DNA from: Alteromonas lipotrueae
GTDB lineage: Bacteria; Pseudomonadota; Gammaproteobacteria; Enterobacterales; Alteromonadaceae
Length of the DNA stretch: 64,000 bases
Direction of reading: 5' to 3'
Assembly: GCF_019249215.1 (NCBI RefSeq)
Contig: NZ_JAESDI010000010.1
Location: 62,001 to 126,000, forward strand
The notes under the pieces are model-generated. The model did not search any database. It was given only the letters and a program-made list of their open reading frames with translations, and was not told the DNA's origin. Position 1 is the first letter of the stretch. Every line of letters starts with the position of its first letter. Positions 16,430-26,322 of the stretch are shown here, one piece after another. Made by a program: the position numbers and the translations under genes.

Positions 16430-18715
16430 ATGCTCAATTTGCTGAAATCTACTTTATTTCTTTCAATATTGCTTTGTTGTTCGATGAGTTTCGCTAAGAA
16501 CAACTACCATGAATATATCGACCCCTTCATTGGTTCAGAAGGTTTGGGGAACGTGTTCGTTGGCCCCAGTAACCCATTTGGCATGGTGAAGCCAGGGCCA
16601 GATATTGGCACTCACAGTAATAGTGGTTACGACCCAGATTTAACCAAACCCCTCGTTGGCTTTAGTCAAATACACGTCAGCGGTACAGGTGGCGGACCTA
16701 AGTACGGTAATATTTCTATTATGCCGTATTCAGGAGATTTCGAGTCGGTTGCGCAAACGAGTTTGCGTGCCAATGAGCATACCAGCGTAGGTTACTATGC
16801 GACTGATTTGGTTAAGTGGGGAATAAAAGCAGAGCTAGCCACCGCCGATAGAGCCGCATTTCATCAATATACGTTTCGTGATAATCGCAACAATGCGATT
16901 AAAATAGACGGTGGATTTTTTCTAGGTGAAAAAGCCGTTCCTGATGCAAGGGAAGCACAGCAATTTGTTGGTTCTCAGGTAGAAGTCATTTCGCCAACTG
17001 AAATTCGAGGCTATAGTCGAATTCGCGGCGGTTGGAATAATGGTAATGCATACACGGTGTATTATCATGCCCAGCTTAATCAACCCTGTGATAGTTTTAG
17101 CACGTTCAAGGGTGACACCCTTTATCCGTCTATAAAGAGTCAATATGACTCGGGTGATAAAACGGGCGTAGTTTGCCAGTTTAGCGACCATAAAAGTAAA
17201 ACAGTTAAGCTGAAAATAGGCATTTCATTTATTAGCGAAGCCAAGGCAGCTGAGAACCTTCGAGATCAAATACCGCATTGGAACTTTAATCTGGTACGAG
17301 AGCAAAGTGAACAAAAGTGGGAACGGTTAATTGCGCAAATCGAATTAGATAAATCAGCAAGCCGAGAACAGCGCGTCATGTTCTATACAGGGTTATATCA
17401 TACGATGTTGATGCCGGTAGATCGTTCCGGTGAAAACCCGCTTTGGACGGCAAGACCTTACTATGACGACTTCTACGCCATTTGGGATACCTTTCGTACA
17501 TCTTCACCTCTCATCACCTTAATTGCTCCAGAGCGCCAAGCTGACATTATCAATGGCATGTTAAATATCTATCGCTACGATGGTTATCTACCTGAAGGGC
17601 GCAGCGGTAATACAAATGGTCGCACTCAAGGCGGTTCAAATGCTGATGTGGTCATTGCAGATGCTTACGCTAAAAATTTAAGCGGCGTTAATTACCACCA
17701 AGCCCTTAAAGCGATGATAAAAAATGCCACAGTTTCTCCTGGTGGAAATAGCGAGAAAGAAGGGCGAGGGGGCTTAGAGGATTACAACCATTTAGGTTAT
17801 GTATCCACCGATTACGTGCGCGCGGGAAATCGCACCCTAGAATACGCATACAACGACTTTGCGTTAGCCACCGTTGCAAAAGGTTTGCATCGCATGGGGG
17901 AATATTACCGGTTTATTGATCAATCAAATAATTGGCAAAACTTATGGCGTGATACCGAGCACGACGGCGCTCGTGGTTTCATTATGCCCAAAGATGCTGA
18001 TGGAAAGTGGGTAGATGAAGTTCCTTGTACTATCAAAGATGGTATAGCGCAGAACATTGAGTACACGCCGCTTGCGCAAGACTGGCCAAATTGTGTGTGC
18101 TGGTGGTGTGGTTTTTTCTACGAAGCTAGTTCATGGGAATACTCATTCTATGTACCTCATGATATTGCACAAGTGATAGAGAAGAGTGGCGGTAGCGATG
18201 CATTTGAAGCTCGCTTAAACACATTCTTTGAACACAACTATTACAATGTAGCCAATGAACCTTCGTTTTTAACACCAACGCTTTATCATTGGTTAGGGAA
18301 GCCACATTTAAGCTCTGACAGAATTAATAAAATCATCCAAGAACATTACACCAGCGCGCGAGACGGTTTGCCGGGTAACGACGACTCGGGCGCCATGTCA
18401 TCTTGGCTGGCCTTTCACATGATTGGCCTATTTCCCAATGCGGGACAGCCATATTATTTGATTAACACGCCACAAGTGAAGTCGGCTACCTTGCATATTG
18501 AAGGGGGGAACACCTTTAAAGTGGTCGCCGATAAGCTTAGTAAAAAGAATCGGTACATTGTTTCTGCCAGCTTGAACGGCAAACCATTTAATAACACTTG
18601 GATAGCGCATGAAGATGTAATAAAAGGAGGAGAGCTGAAATTAAAAATGGCATCTAAGCCATCTGACTGGGGAAAGGGTAAGTTACCCCCTTCGTTGTCG
18701 ACCATGCAAAAATAA
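16430..18715 (+). CDS. Secreted GH92 family exo-alpha-mannosidase
   Basis: A 761-residue exported glycoside hydrolase, with signal peptide MLNLLKSTLFLSILLCCSMSFA. Family 92 hallmarks are the N-terminal YIDPFIGSEGLGNVFVGPSNPFGMVKPGPD, WDTFRTSSPLITLIAPE, and the C-terminal GNDDSGAMSSWLAFHMIGLFPNAGQPYYLI. GH92 enzymes are calcium-dependent exo-acting alpha-mannosidases. Where many members have a His before the ADVVIADAYAK-like segment, this one has Asn (GGSNADVV), which may shift specificity. I choose the ATG at 16430 with AAAGG upstream rather than the TTG at 16409. LacI-type and GntR-type sites precede it. Confidence 0.88.
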   Translation: MLNLLKSTLFLSILLCCSMSFAKNNYHEYIDPFIGSEGLGNVFVGPSNPFGMVKPGPDIGTHSNSGYDPDLTKPLVGFSQIHVSGTGGGPKYGNISIMPYSGDFESVAQTSLRANEHTSVGYYATDLVKWGIKAELATADRAAFHQYTFRDNRNNAIKIDGGFFLGEKAVPDAREAQQFVGSQVEVISPTEIRGYSRIRGGWNNGNAYTVYYHAQLNQPCDSFSTFKGDTLYPSIKSQYDSGDKTGVVCQFSDHKSKTVKLKIGISFISEAKAAENLRDQIPHWNFNLVREQSEQKWERLIAQIELDKSASREQRVMFYTGLYHTMLMPVDRSGENPLWTARPYYDDFYAIWDTFRTSSPLITLIAPERQADIINGMLNIYRYDGYLPEGRSGNTNGRTQGGSNADVVIADAYAKNLSGVNYHQALKAMIKNATVSPGGNSEKEGRGGLEDYNHLGYVSTDYVRAGNRTLEYAYNDFALATVAKGLHRMGEYYRFIDQSNNWQNLWRDTEHDGARGFIMPKDADGKWVDEVPCTIKDGIAQNIEYTPLAQDWPNCVCWWCGFFYEASSWEYSFYVPHDIAQVIEKSGGSDAFEARLNTFFEHNYYNVANEPSFLTPTLYHWLGKPHLSSDRINKIIQEHYTSARDGLPGNDDSGAMSSWLAFHMIGLFPNAGQPYYLINTPQVKSATLHIEGGNTFKVVADKLSKKNRYIVSASLNGKPFNNTWIAHEDVIKGGELKLKMASKPSDWGKGKLPPSLSTMQK

Positions 18716-18725
18716 TAAGTGGCTC

Positions 18726-18755
18726 TGCCAACATACGATAGTGAGTATGTTGGCA
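18726..18755. terminator. Bidirectional hairpin between convergent GH92 and PHP genes
   Basis: TGCCAACATAC and GTATGTTGGCA form a perfect 11-bp stem around an 8-nt loop, just after the GH92 stop and just before the end of the convergent PHP gene. T-runs are short, so it is a probable rather than strong terminator. Confidence 0.6.
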
Positions 18756-18766
18756 GGCCGATAGGG

Positions 18767-20218
18767 CTAATTTAAAGTAATAAATACAGGGTTACTGTAA
18801 AACCATAAGTCAGACCAAGGATCTTCACCTGGCGGGTCTATTTCAGGTTCAAGTTCATCTGCATTGTTGGTGCCTCTAACACGAATGTAATGCCCTTGTT
18901 GAATATCGTTAAGTGACATTTCGATAACCCCATATTGTCCATCTACCCTCCACTTATCGGGTGTAAAACGATGAACCACTGGCGCTACATCAGGTTCATC
19001 GCCACTCGTTACGTTTCCAATAATCACATCCACACGTTCGACCTTTGGGTTCTGACGGCCAAAATTGTGATTGTCAGGGTCATGAAATCGTATTCTCACT
19101 GTGGCATCGCCACCCGACGCAATGGCGATTGTCTCACCTATATTGGCAGTCATATTGGCGTTACTTTTCACTTCAACAGACAATGAATCTATTAGATCGC
19201 CAGTGGTAACAAATATTTTACCGTCGCGCAGTGCTTGCATAATATCGGCGTATTGTTTGTTAGCAAAAACATAGGTTTTTGAATATTCACCCGGCCAAAA
19301 GTCTGTTCGCCCTTCTGTGTAATGCATATGGCTATCGGATGCTGCGGTTATCCACCAACGCCTACCTTCACTGAGCATACGATCCCATACACCACCTACA
19401 ATAGCGGTCATCTGATCGAAGCCACCCATAGTAGGGAAATGATCGTAGCCGCCACGTTTTCCAGATTTCTTTATTGAGCCATCAGGGTTCAGCGCGTTGG
19501 CCTGGTGTCCTGGCGCACCCTCCATCCCTATCACTACATCAGGTGCGGCATCTTGCCAACCTTTTAGTTTCTCGGGGGTGACCTTTTTGAAGCTAGCAAG
19601 CTTGTCTGCTAAACGAGCAGGGTGGTTTACAATTAAAAGCGGTTTATCTTTCTCGGCTTGCATGGACTTTAGCGCTTTTAACATAAAGGCATTGGTGTCT
19701 CTGGGGACGGAATTGGGTTCAACCTCACGTCGATTAAAGTTTTTTTCTATACGAAAAAGTTGTTCAGCTTCATTCGCAGTATGTGGAATGATTAAACTAC
19801 AGTGGCGTGCTCCTGGTGTGTCAAATTCCATTCCGTAAAACTGCAGTACTTCTGGTGTGGCCTTGCGCGATGCAACAAGCTCTGGATAGGCTTGATGTAA
19901 ATTTACCTTACTATGAGCAGGGCCACCATGATCTGTGGTAACCATCCAACTAAGATTGTGATGTTTTGCCATTTGCGCGTAAATGGCGGTGGCGTACTGT
20001 GCATCTCCTCGTAAAATAGGCGTAGGTGGGGTGGTACTCCAATCCCATCTAGCACTATATTTACCATGGATATGGTGATCACCTGCTAGCCACTCTGGTG
20101 TTGTTGCCTGCTGTGTGGAGCTCGGCGGGATATTACTTTGGGGCTGGTCAACAGTACTTTTGCATGACGCTAAAAGCGGGAAAGATAAAATCACTGAGTA
20201 CAATGCTGGGTAGCGCAT
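18767..20218 (-). CDS. PHP-domain (CehA/McbA-type) lipoprotein metallohydrolase
   Basis: A 483-residue predicted lipoprotein: the N-terminus MRYPALYSVILSFPLLASC has a lipobox with the modified Cys at residue 19. The body has PHP-domain metal-binding motifs: GDHHIHG (46-52), TTDHGG (94-99), VNHPAR in the middle and SDSHMH later. PHP domains are trinuclear-metal phosphoesterases; CehA/McbA-like members also include other hydrolases. Attachment to the envelope and position beside the TonB receptor suggest action on a surface or periplasmic substrate, possibly phosphate-ester cleavage before uptake. It lies 108 bp downstream of the receptor on the same strand, separated by a terminator. Confidence 0.75.
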   Translation of the reverse strand: MRYPALYSVILSFPLLASCKSTVDQPQSNIPPSSTQQATTPEWLAGDHHIHGKYSARWDWSTTPPTPILRGDAQYATAIYAQMAKHHNLSWMVTTDHGGPAHSKVNLHQAYPELVASRKATPEVLQFYGMEFDTPGARHCSLIIPHTANEAEQLFRIEKNFNRREVEPNSVPRDTNAFMLKALKSMQAEKDKPLLIVNHPARLADKLASFKKVTPEKLKGWQDAAPDVVIGMEGAPGHQANALNPDGSIKKSGKRGGYDHFPTMGGFDQMTAIVGGVWDRMLSEGRRWWITAASDSHMHYTEGRTDFWPGEYSKTYVFANKQYADIMQALRDGKIFVTTGDLIDSLSVEVKSNANMTANIGETIAIASGGDATVRIRFHDPDNHNFGRQNPKVERVDVIIGNVTSGDEPDVAPVVHRFTPDKWRVDGQYGVIEMSLNDIQQGHYIRVRGTNNADELEPEIDPPGEDPWSDLWFYSNPVFITLN

Positions 20219-20274
20219 TACAGGCTCCTAAAATTATGACCAAATTAAAAACGTCAACGTTACAATATATGTAG

Positions 20275-20311
20275 TAATAAAAAAGGCGCCAGAAAATTCA
20301 GGCGCCTTTGA
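20275..20311 (-). terminator. Terminator of the TonB receptor gene
   Basis: On the minus strand AAAGGCGCC and GGCGCCTTT form a 9-bp stem with a 10-nt loop, followed by a T-run (TTTTATTAC). It stands between the receptor stop and the PHP lipoprotein gene, so expression of the latter needs read-through or its own promoter. Confidence 0.8.
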
Positions 20312-20325
20312 CAATAAGTAACGGA

Positions 20326-23031
20326 TTAAAACTTATAAGTTACACCTGCCATATAGGTTCTTCCGCTCGTCGTGGTGTTGTATTGACGATCACTGGAGTC
20401 ACTATACTGAACTTCTTGTTGATTGGTTAAGTTAATACCTTCAATGTTCAGCTTAAGTGCTTCACTGAGCTGATAGAAAGCCGAGAAATCGACATAAGTG
20501 GTTTCATGGAATCCACGTTCGTCTTCGTCGCCAAGGCCAGACTCAACGCTACTAATGTAACGGTCACGGTAGGCTGCAGCAATGCGAGCGCCCCATGTAT
20601 CTGTTTCATAATAGACAGTTAGGTTGTAGCTACTTTTTGATAGCCCTTGGAATGCCTTAACTTGATCTTCCCCGCTACCTTGTACATTGCGGTACTTACT
20701 TGTGCCATCTGCCCAAGTGTAGTTAGCAATCATCCCCATATTGTGGAAAGGTTCGGGCAAGAAATCGAAATCACGTTGGAAAGATAACTCAAAACCTTTA
20801 ATAGTGGATGCGTCGGCATTCTGCGGTGTGGTTACATTAAATTGAGTGTCCGAAGTGCCTCCGTTTGGCAACAAAGATTCAGGCAACGACAATTCTGCAA
20901 GGGTTTTGGTTTCAGCTGCTGTTTCCGTGACTATAAAATCTTCAATATCTTTGAAGAATACCGCAGCAGAAAGGTAACCAACGCCTTCAAAATAAGATTC
21001 AATAGAGGTATCAATGTTGACTGATGAATACGGTTCTAAATCAGGGTTACCTATTGATACTGAACCAATGTCACCTTCTGCCAAGGTAGCTTGCGAAACA
21101 CTTGCTGAGACCGAAAGCGCGCCTAAAGAGGGACGAGTTAGATTTTTACTTGCACTAAAGCGCAGCAGTACATCTTCGCTTACCTCATACACCACATTCA
21201 GGGTAGGCAGTACGCCTGAGTAGTCGCGAACCATGGTAATGTCTTCACCATTAGAAACACCGCTAGAAGTCAGTTCTGTGTTGTAGTAGCGCAAGCCTAT
21301 ACTTCCTCTAAAGGTCGAATCACCCAGTATGCTATCCCAGCTATATAAGCCGTAGAGTGCTTGGGTTTCTTCTTGCACTTCGAAGGCATAGGTCTCTACA
21401 ACAGTATCGTCTCCTAACGAGAGATCAGATAAGCCGTAAAACGCTTTAACTGCATCCATGTCTAGTTGTAACCAACTTTGATCTGGGTGATCAGAATAGA
21501 CTTCAGTGATATCAGAAGAAATGGTATTTACGCCAGTATTAAGTGGAGTATCTTTGCTTTGCACATAGCCTGAATCACGTCTGCGTTCACCGGAGTTAGT
21601 GAATTTTTTATAGTTTGCGCCAAAACTGATTGTGCCAGAATCACCAACTAAGTACCTAAAATCAACTTTGGCATTATCGTAGTCGGTATTCATGTAGTCT
21701 TCTTGGAAGTACAAGTCTTTAACTAACCAACCGTCAGTCGATGTAGGATCGAAATCATAGGTATTTACGCCATAAAAACGGTCTTGGGTGAAATCTGTGG
21801 TGATGCCGCTTCCTTCGCGCATAAGGTTAGCTTTATTAACCTTAGGTTGATTGTATTCAGAGGAACTTGTGCCTATTTGTGCTTCTACCGATAATGCATC
21901 TGAAATGACCCAATCTGCATTGAACGTAACCTGAGTAAAGATTGACTCATTATAATCTTCACGCGACTCTGTTCGTACAGTGGTATCAGAATAACGGGCG
22001 AATACCACTTCTTTATCACCGTTATTATCAATATATTCAAGCTCTTCCACGCGACCTAATGCGGTACTACTTGAGCCGCCAGTAGATATATGGTGCTCAT
22101 CTAAGGTATTGTTCAGTTCGCCTCGCATGAAGTCTAGGCTTAAGTCTACGTCATCTGATGGACGGTACTGCAAAGAGGCAGTAATACCTAAGCGTTCTTG
22201 TTCGTTATTCCAGACAGAGTAGCGGTTACCTCTAGAAAACCATAAATCGCCGCTTTCAAGCAATGCAGCAGTGCCTGAGTCGATGCTATCACTATAGTCT
22301 GAAGTGCTTTTTTTACGCCATCTATAAGTGTTGTAGCCGTGCTCGCTAGACTTCCTTGTGCTATAAGCAACAGAGGCCAGTGCGCCAAACTTATCCCACG
22401 TATTAGACACCATGCCTACAAAGCGATTGTCAAAATTGTCAGTGTTAGTATTTGTGCCACCTTGTACACCAACCACCCCTTTAGGGCCGCTGAAGTCAAA
22501 AGGCTTGGCCGTTTTCAAATTAACAGTACCACCGATACCGCCTTCTTCGATTTCGGCAGAATACGATTTCTTAACATCAATTTGGTTAAATAATTCAGAT
22601 GCGAAAATGTTAAAGTCAAAAGCCCTTGAGCGGGTAACGGCGCCCCGGCTGTCCATAGGAGATGAAGACGAACCTAAGGCTTCCATACCGTTAACTTCAA
22701 CCCGCGTGAATTGAGGGCCCATTCCGCGAAGTGATATTTGTCGTCCTTCTCCACCTTCACGGGTAATTGCTATCCCGGGAACACGCTGTAATGAATCAGC
22801 TAGGTTTAAGTCGGGAAAATCAGCGATGTCTTCTGCAACAATTGAATCTTGTGCAACTAATGATTCGCGTTTTAAGTCCTTGGCTTTTATTACTGCGCCA
22901 CGAAATCCTTTTACTTCAATTATTTCTAGCGTGTCATCAGCCGATTCTTGGGCGATGACAGGTATAGCATATGTTGTGGATAGGGCAGTAATTACACCCA
23001 AAGCTATTGCGGTTTTTACTTTTTTATTCAT
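20326..23031 (-). CDS. TonB-dependent outer-membrane receptor (oligosaccharide-type)
   Basis: A 901-residue outer-membrane active transporter. Signal peptide to about residue 27 (ending IPVIAQ), then IIEVKGFRGAV, a plug domain at about 45-165 with DSLQRVPGIAITREGGEGRQISLRGMGPQFTRVEVNGMEAL, and a beta-barrel ending in the aromatic C-terminus YMAGVTYKF. The sequence belongs to the large Xanthomonas/Caulobacter-type TonB receptor group (TIGR01782-like) common in polysaccharide-utilising bacteria. No SusD partner is present, as is normal in Gammaproteobacteria. A LacI-type operator lies 48 bp before its start, placing it with the GH92, ABC and uronate genes. Confidence 0.92.
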   Translation of the reverse strand: MNKKVKTAIALGVITALSTTYAIPVIAQESADDTLEIIEVKGFRGAVIKAKDLKRESLVAQDSIVAEDIADFPDLNLADSLQRVPGIAITREGGEGRQISLRGMGPQFTRVEVNGMEALGSSSSPMDSRGAVTRSRAFDFNIFASELFNQIDVKKSYSAEIEEGGIGGTVNLKTAKPFDFSGPKGVVGVQGGTNTNTDNFDNRFVGMVSNTWDKFGALASVAYSTRKSSEHGYNTYRWRKKSTSDYSDSIDSGTAALLESGDLWFSRGNRYSVWNNEQERLGITASLQYRPSDDVDLSLDFMRGELNNTLDEHHISTGGSSSTALGRVEELEYIDNNGDKEVVFARYSDTTVRTESREDYNESIFTQVTFNADWVISDALSVEAQIGTSSSEYNQPKVNKANLMREGSGITTDFTQDRFYGVNTYDFDPTSTDGWLVKDLYFQEDYMNTDYDNAKVDFRYLVGDSGTISFGANYKKFTNSGERRRDSGYVQSKDTPLNTGVNTISSDITEVYSDHPDQSWLQLDMDAVKAFYGLSDLSLGDDTVVETYAFEVQEETQALYGLYSWDSILGDSTFRGSIGLRYYNTELTSSGVSNGEDITMVRDYSGVLPTLNVVYEVSEDVLLRFSASKNLTRPSLGALSVSASVSQATLAEGDIGSVSIGNPDLEPYSSVNIDTSIESYFEGVGYLSAAVFFKDIEDFIVTETAAETKTLAELSLPESLLPNGGTSDTQFNVTTPQNADASTIKGFELSFQRDFDFLPEPFHNMGMIANYTWADGTSKYRNVQGSGEDQVKAFQGLSKSSYNLTVYYETDTWGARIAAAYRDRYISSVESGLGDEDERGFHETTYVDFSAFYQLSEALKLNIEGINLTNQQEVQYSDSSDRQYNTTTSGRTYMAGVTYKF

Positions 23032-23078
23032 GGTTGTCCCCTGATTAACAATTAACTAACATGAATTTATAGGATTAA

Positions 23079-23092
23079 TGACACCGGTGTCA
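23079..23092. promoter_or_regulatory. LacI-type operator upstream of the TonB receptor
   Basis: TGACACCGGTGTCA, a perfect 14-bp palindrome, lies 48 bp upstream of the receptor start codon and is identical to the core of the operators at 16333, 27779 and 32773. Confidence 0.8.
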
Positions 23093-23262
23093 ACAAATAA
23101 TCAAAATTTTCACCATTTTTTATTCTATTGTTAACTTTTGTGTTTTTTTTAAGCCATTTTTTCTTTGTTGTCTGAAATTTCGGCTCTTTGTGTGTATTTA
23201 TTCGTCTTTGTGGCTTATTTTTCGTTAATTTTTTGTACGGGTTAGCTACTTTTTTAGGGTTG

Positions 23263-23276
23263 ATGATACCGGGGGC
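23263..23276. promoter_or_regulatory. Degenerate LacI-type operator
   Basis: TGATACCGGGGGCA matches the operator core in 11 of 14 positions. It lies 184 bp upstream of the perfect site, a distance that could allow looping by a tetrameric LacI-family repressor. It could equally be chance similarity. Confidence 0.35.
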
Positions 23277-23402
23277 AGGCCATTAAAAGTAGGGGTGGGG
23301 CGGTTTGAAAAGTCTGGGTAATTGAGCGTTATGTTAACTCTTCACATGAAGTGGCCTTAGCGTCGCACTAAGGCCTGATATTGTGTTACTAGGTAGAACC
23401 AT

Positions 23403-24491
23403 TTACGCTGAGTTTTGTACAACATTTAAAACGTCTAGCTTGGGGTGTATTCGCTCGCCGTTCTCGTCAAACAAAAAGCATACATCGGGATTTATTATCA
23501 ATCCAACCCTTTGACCTTCTGCAACGTCGGTATTTCCTTCTAGCCTCACAACCACTTGTTGTGCGTTATTTGCTTCAACATGGATGAATGTTTCTACGCC
23601 TAAACGTTCCACTAGAATAACGTTCCATTCGTTCCCCTGATGATCAATATTGACATGCTCTGGTCGAATACCTAAATTCACCAGAGTGGCATTGTGATAA
23701 GTTTGGGTTAAGGAGACATCTTGATTACACTCTCCCAAGAAGCGATTATCTTTTATTGCCCCCGGTAGCAAGTTCATCTTGGGAATGCCGATAAATTGTG
23801 CCACAAATTGATTGTCAGGCTGCTGGTACAGAGCCATAGGTTTACCGACTTGGGCTACTTTTCCTTGATTCAACACAATGATTTTTTGTGCCATAGTCAT
23901 GGCTTCTACTTGGTCATGTGTAACGTAAATCACCGTTGATCCGAATTCCCTATGTAATCGCATAAGTTCAGCGCGCATTTGAACTCTAAGCTTGGCATCT
24001 AGGTTAGATAACGGTTCATCAAACAATATGAGTTGCGGGCGTTTTACAATTGCACGGCCGATGGCAACCCTTTGTCGTTGACCACCAGAGAGTTCAGCCG
24101 GTTTGCGTTTAAGTAGCGCAGTAAGTTCTAGCATTTCTGCCGCTTCTTTCACGCGTTGTTTAATTTCCTGCTTGTCCACTTTTTGAAGACTAAGGGCAAA
24201 CCCAATATTTTCTGCTACCGTCATGTGTGGGTATAGGGCATAAGATTGAAATACCATGGCGATACCGCGTTTATCAGGTGATACATGGTTAACAACCTGT
24301 CCCCCAATTTTTAATTCTCCGCTAGAGATATCTTCAAGGCCAGCAATCATCCGCAGTAGGGTAGACTTGCCACACCCGCTGGGGCCTACAATGACCGCGA
24401 ATTCACCTTTCTCAATGTGAATATCCACACCTTTTACAATTTCAGTATTTTCAAATTGCTTTTTTATATTGATCAATTCAATTTGTGACAT
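23403..24491 (-). CDS. ABC transporter ATP-binding protein, MalK/UgpC type
   Basis: The 362-residue ATPase of a carbohydrate (CUT1) importer. Walker A GPSGCGKSTLLRMIAG is at about residues 37-52, signature LSGGQRQRVAIGRA at about 134-147, Walker B LILFDEPLSNLDAKLR, and a C-terminal TOBE/regulatory region from about residue 235 (GIRPEHVNI). It is the last gene of the minus-strand unit SBP-permease-permease-ATPase. The LacI-type operator is before the first gene. Confidence 0.92.
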   Translation of the reverse strand: MSQIELINIKKQFENTEIVKGVDIHIEKGEFAVIVGPSGCGKSTLLRMIAGLEDISSGELKIGGQVVNHVSPDKRGIAMVFQSYALYPHMTVAENIGFALSLQKVDKQEIKQRVKEAAEMLELTALLKRKPAELSGGQRQRVAIGRAIVKRPQLILFDEPLSNLDAKLRVQMRAELMRLHREFGSTVIYVTHDQVEAMTMAQKIIVLNQGKVAQVGKPMALYQQPDNQFVAQFIGIPKMNLLPGAIKDNRFLGECNQDVSLTQTYHNATLVNLGIRPEHVNIDHQGNEWNVILVERLGVETFIHVEANNAQQVVVRLEGNTDVAEGQRVGLIINPDVCFLFDENGERIHPKLDVLNVVQNSA

Positions 24492-24504
24492 GTTGGTAAC
24501 CTTT

Positions 24505-25413
24505 CTATCCTTTTACACCGCCAGAAAAAGTTTGTGTTAGAAACTTTCTGGCAAACGAAAATGCAATAACAGCGGGGAGTGTGTAAATAACCGCAAGGGC
24601 GGTAAGAAAGCCATAATCAATGGCATCAACCCGCAGAAAGGCTCTAAACATACCCAGTGGTAACGTTTGCAGTTCTGGAGAAGACGTAAACATTAATGGC
24701 ATCAGAAAATCTCCCCATGCATTAATAAATGCAAATAAGCCAGCGGCGGCGAATCCTGGGAGTGCAAGTGGGATAAGTACATGACGTACCGTCTGAATTT
24801 GGCTGGCACCATCAAGTGCAGCGGCTTCTTCGTAATCTTTAGGGATAGCGTCAAAAAATGTTTTCATTATCCAAATAGCCAGTGGCAGCTGCATGGCTGT
24901 ATGGATGAGTATCAGTCCTAGATAGCCATCAACAAAAGAAAAAATTCGACTCAATACTAACTGGTGTTCAACGTTATCGGTAATCGAGATAATAACGCTG
25001 TTTACCATGTCATTTAACGCTAGCATAACCTTGTAAACAGGAACGATGAGCGCCGGAGGTGGCACTATTCGAACGAGAATAATGGCGTATAGCAAAGGGC
25101 GTTTCCACCAGGCTTTTGTTCGAGATAACGCATAGCCACCAAAGCCGGCGAATATTAAGGTAAGTAGCGTGGCCAACCCAACAATCAGCACCGAGTTAAC
25201 AATCCAGCGCAGGCCACTTTCATTAGCAAACAGGTTCCAAAAATGGGCGACGGTAACGTCCTTAGGGATCGCGAGAAATTGCGTTGCATTCGGGTCGAAA
25301 GCGGCAAGTAACACCCAAAAGAAAGGAATTAAACAGAAAAACGAAATCATGATAAGTGTCATGTAGGCTTTTCGATTTGAAGCACTCTCTGGCAGGCTGT
25401 GTGTGTGAGTCAT
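24505..25413 (-). CDS. ABC sugar transporter permease, MalG type
   Basis: Inner-membrane permease with about six hydrophobic segments and the EAA loop YEEAAALDGASQIQTVRHVLIPLALPG that contacts the ATPase. I choose the ATG at 25413 because GGAGTG lies 8 bases before it; an ATG at 25434, one base after the upstream stop, would add seven residues and remains possible. About 302 residues, as usual for MalG-type subunits. Confidence 0.88.
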   Translation of the reverse strand: MTHTHSLPESASNRKAYMTLIMISFFCLIPFFWVLLAAFDPNATQFLAIPKDVTVAHFWNLFANESGLRWIVNSVLIVGLATLLTLIFAGFGGYALSRTKAWWKRPLLYAIILVRIVPPPALIVPVYKVMLALNDMVNSVIISITDNVEHQLVLSRIFSFVDGYLGLILIHTAMQLPLAIWIMKTFFDAIPKDYEEAAALDGASQIQTVRHVLIPLALPGFAAAGLFAFINAWGDFLMPLMFTSSPELQTLPLGMFRAFLRVDAIDYGFLTALAVIYTLPAVIAFSFARKFLTQTFSGGVKG

Positions 25414-25435
25414 AATAGTCACTCCAGTTTTCATA

Positions 25436-26320
25436 CTATACTTCTACCTTCAATGCGCGCACGTAGACTGCACCTAGAATCATAGATACCACCAAACTCA
25501 CCACGGCTACCGCTGCGCCATAGCCTAGTTGAAAAGAAGTGAATGACTGATTGTAAATATAGATACCCAATATTTCGGTGCTATTTGCAGGTCCCCCTCG
25601 GCTGAGGGTGTAGACAAGCCCGAATATTGCAAAAGTGGTTACCGTAGAGATAAACATGTAGAGAAATATGGTCGGCATCATAAGCGGTAACGTAATACGG
25701 GTGAAAATTTGTCTGTCTGAGGCGCCATCCACTTTGGCCGCTTCGTAAATATCTTTAGGAATAGATGCCAAACCTGAGGTTAACAAGATCATCGAAAAGG
25801 CTATACCTCGCCATGTGTTCACGATAATAATTGAAAACAAAGGAAAGCTATAAAGCCACTGCTGCGGCTCAATGCCAAAAGAAGTTACGATACGGTTTAA
25901 CGTGCCATATTCACCACTGGCAAACATAGATATCCATAAAAAGCCTACGACCATTTCTGGCACCGCATTAGGTAGGCATATGATGGCATTAAAAATAGAT
26001 TTGTATTTTACAGGGCGCTGAAGACAGATGGCCGACGCAAAGCCCAATACAAATTGCCCAATAACCGCAGAACCTATTACAAAGATAAGTGTAACTTTGA
26101 GCGAGTTCCAAAATAGTGGGTCGCTAAATAAGCGGCTGAAATTTCGAAGCCCCACAAACGATGACTCTTTTGCTGCAAAGCCAAGAAGTGCATCATTGGT
26201 TAAGCTTAACGAAAACGCGTAAAAAGCAGGAAAAACAATAAATGCACCCATTAGGAGTAGCGCGGGAGCCATCATAATGCGATAGCCCAATTGCCTTTTT
26301 GATTCGAAACTCATTGCCAT
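25436..26320 (-). CDS. ABC sugar transporter permease, MalF/UgpA type
   Basis: A 294-residue inner-membrane protein with about six hydrophobic segments and the EAA loop IYEAAKVDGASDRQIFTRITLPLMMP. It pairs with the MalG-type subunit. It starts two bases after the binding-protein stop, indicating translational coupling. A second ATG two codons later is also possible. Confidence 0.9.
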   Translation of the reverse strand: MAMSFESKRQLGYRIMMAPALLLMGAFIVFPAFYAFSLSLTNDALLGFAAKESSFVGLRNFSRLFSDPLFWNSLKVTLIFVIGSAVIGQFVLGFASAICLQRPVKYKSIFNAIICLPNAVPEMVVGFLWISMFASGEYGTLNRIVTSFGIEPQQWLYSFPLFSIIIVNTWRGIAFSMILLTSGLASIPKDIYEAAKVDGASDRQIFTRITLPLMMPTIFLYMFISTVTTFAIFGLVYTLSRGGPANSTEILGIYIYNQSFTSFQLGYGAAVAVVSLVVSMILGAVYVRALKVEV

Positions 26321-26322
26321 AC

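Larger units (their letters stand above)
23032..23402. other. Intergenic region upstream of the TonB receptor
   Basis: A 371-bp AT-rich stretch without a gene, containing the receptor promoter, a perfect LacI-type palindrome at 23079-23092 and a degenerate copy at 23263-23276. T-rich runs (for example 23137-23170) are present but form no clear hairpin. Confidence 0.65.
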
